Source: Tigriopus japonicus
Lineage: Eukaryota > Arthropoda > Copepoda > Harpacticoida > Harpacticidae
Length of the DNA stretch: 64,000 nt
Reading direction: 5' to 3'
Assembly (NCBI GenBank): GCA_010645155.1
Contig: CM021316.1
Coordinates: 7,182,288 to 7,246,287, forward strand
The translations under genes and the position numbers were made by a program. Position 1 is the first letter of the stretch, and every line of letters starts with the position of its first letter. The notes beneath the pieces are model-generated. The model was not told the DNA's origin and did not search any database. It was given only the letters and a program-made list of their open reading frames with translations. Positions 62,896-64,000 of this stretch are shown here, piece by piece.

Positions 62896-64000
62896 CACCT
62901 GAGATAGGGATGAGTCGAAAGCACTCCATCCCTATGAAGCAAATAACTGATTACCACATGATGAACGCGAAGTAAAAATAAAAAAATACAAGGTGGTGTG
63001 AAAAAATAAGTGATTACAAAATGACAAGATTTGCCTAACCATCGCCTTATTCTCGTGATTGTAATTTCCTTGTCATATCTTTACTTCCAAAGAACATTTC
63101 CACTTCTGCACTCCCATTTCGTTCCATTGGTTTTCGGAATGAATTTGCATGAGAAACTTGGCTCTTTAAGAGCCGTTTCAGCCTTTTCAAGGTTTCAATC
63201 TCTGGCTTCAACTTAAAAATCCCCTTTCTCTTAAACTGGAATTGCTCCGTGAAACAATCACCTTAAATCTGGCCCAAATGGATCTGCGATAATTTTCGTC
63301 TGCAGTCAGGTTTGTCAGTTTTGTACGACAGAGCCATGAGCTTGATTATTGAACACAACCAATTAACGAGAGGTGGTGATGGCTTGAGAACTTTCTGTGG
63401 CATGAGTTGACTACAAAATGGATGATGGACTTCTAGCAATGTCTACCATTGTCTAAGTTAATTGGATCATCTTCGTCCCTTTTGGATCCAGCACCAAGTA
63501 CTCAGTCTCTGGATGGGCTATTCAAAATAAACAAACTTATGAAAAAAGATTACGTTCACTAATCTTAAAACCTAAGCTCTGGCAACCACAAGAAGTAATC
63601 GAATGATGTCAATCCAATTTGCTCATTATTGAAGGTGATTGACGGGGCCGCCTATCTTGCCCCAAGTCTCTTGTAACAAATTATTTTAGATTACCGTACT
63701 TTTAATTAGAATACTGTATGTCCAGTCCTTCAAGGTGGCAGTCAGTTATGCATTGTAGTTTACCGATGTAAAAAGTGGCCATGGTTTTTCGATCATCTAC
63801 ATACGTACCTATACGTGTTTTCCTTGACCACAAGTTGTTTGCAGGCCGATGGAGGATCTCTAATCATTGGAACCATATCAAAAATGAGCGAACAGGATAC
63901 ACATACCGTAGTAGAACGAGTTCGCTCGGCAGATTGATTTGAAAGGTGAACTTGCCTGGCAAGCTAGCTCGACTCTGGTTTTGGTGATGGTAACCGCTAA

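Noticed and set aside
63632..63678. VIDGAAYLAPSLL, resembling a racemase motif
   Set aside because: Only about 14 codons before a stop, and no neighbouring exon supports it.
1..64000. CRISPR arrays, bacterial operons, riboswitches, phage genes
   Set aside because: The window is a spliced eukaryotic genome region; spaced repeats seen are microsatellites or transposon arms.

Overview
This is a 64 kb piece of a eukaryotic nuclear genome: short spliced genes, long AT-rich intergenic tracts with microsatellites, many small inverted-repeat transposable elements, and three assembly gaps (10992-11413, 36417-36443, 48596-48644). The gene families and a tract of CCTAA-type repeats (complement of the arthropod telomere unit TTAGG) point to an arthropod. 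Compact introns (62-155 bp is common) and the general character of the sequence fit a small crustacean such as a copepod, but that is an inference and the species cannot be fixed from the sequence alone.

Four protein-coding genes can be reconstructed. (1) 949-4398, minus strand: a four-exon gene whose 218-residue product matches BLOC-1 subunit 4 (BLOC1S4/cappuccino) along most of its length. No single open reading frame reveals it. (2) 15160-17246, plus strand: a five-exon SLC35C2-type Golgi nucleotide-sugar-transporter-like protein, 476 residues, with a long charged C-terminal tail. (3) 18742-19343, minus strand: a two-exon gene of unknown family, 174 residues, with a signal peptide, a furin-like RVRR site and a helical C-terminal half; it is tail to tail with SLC35C2. 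(4) 49849-54377, plus strand: an RREB1/hindsight (pebbled) C2H2 zinc-finger transcription factor, a 75-residue exon plus one 1382-residue exon, with 13 recognisable zinc fingers, a PLDLS CtBP-binding motif and polyQ/polyH tracts near the C-terminus. Weaker coding-like fragments lie at 1-237, 12.6-13.2 kb, 25.3-26.8 kb, 48.6 kb and 62.0-62.7 kb.

The rest is mostly non-coding. 0-12 kb is rich in repeats: a palindromic element at 244-530, a foldback with telomere-like core at 3872-4024, a complex inverted-repeat cluster at 5374-7068, direct repeats at 7083/7857 and a tandem duplication at 9670-9887. 20-49 kb is a gene desert holding microsatellites, a hAT-type non-autonomous transposon with 8-bp target duplications (27263-28126), and a 996-bp element flanked by the exact 8-bp duplication GCGCCTCG (33724-34719) that contains a nested palindromic element. 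It is plausible, though not shown, that this desert carries upstream exons or regulatory DNA for the RREB1-like gene. 55-64 kb is again mostly simple sequence with one or two possible unidentified exons.

The genes do not form a pathway. BLOC1S4 (lysosome-related organelle biogenesis) and SLC35C2 (early secretory pathway) are both endomembrane housekeeping genes; the RREB1-like gene is a developmental regulator. The most unusual structural feature is that two independent repeats share an interleaved inverted-repeat order A-B-A'-B'.
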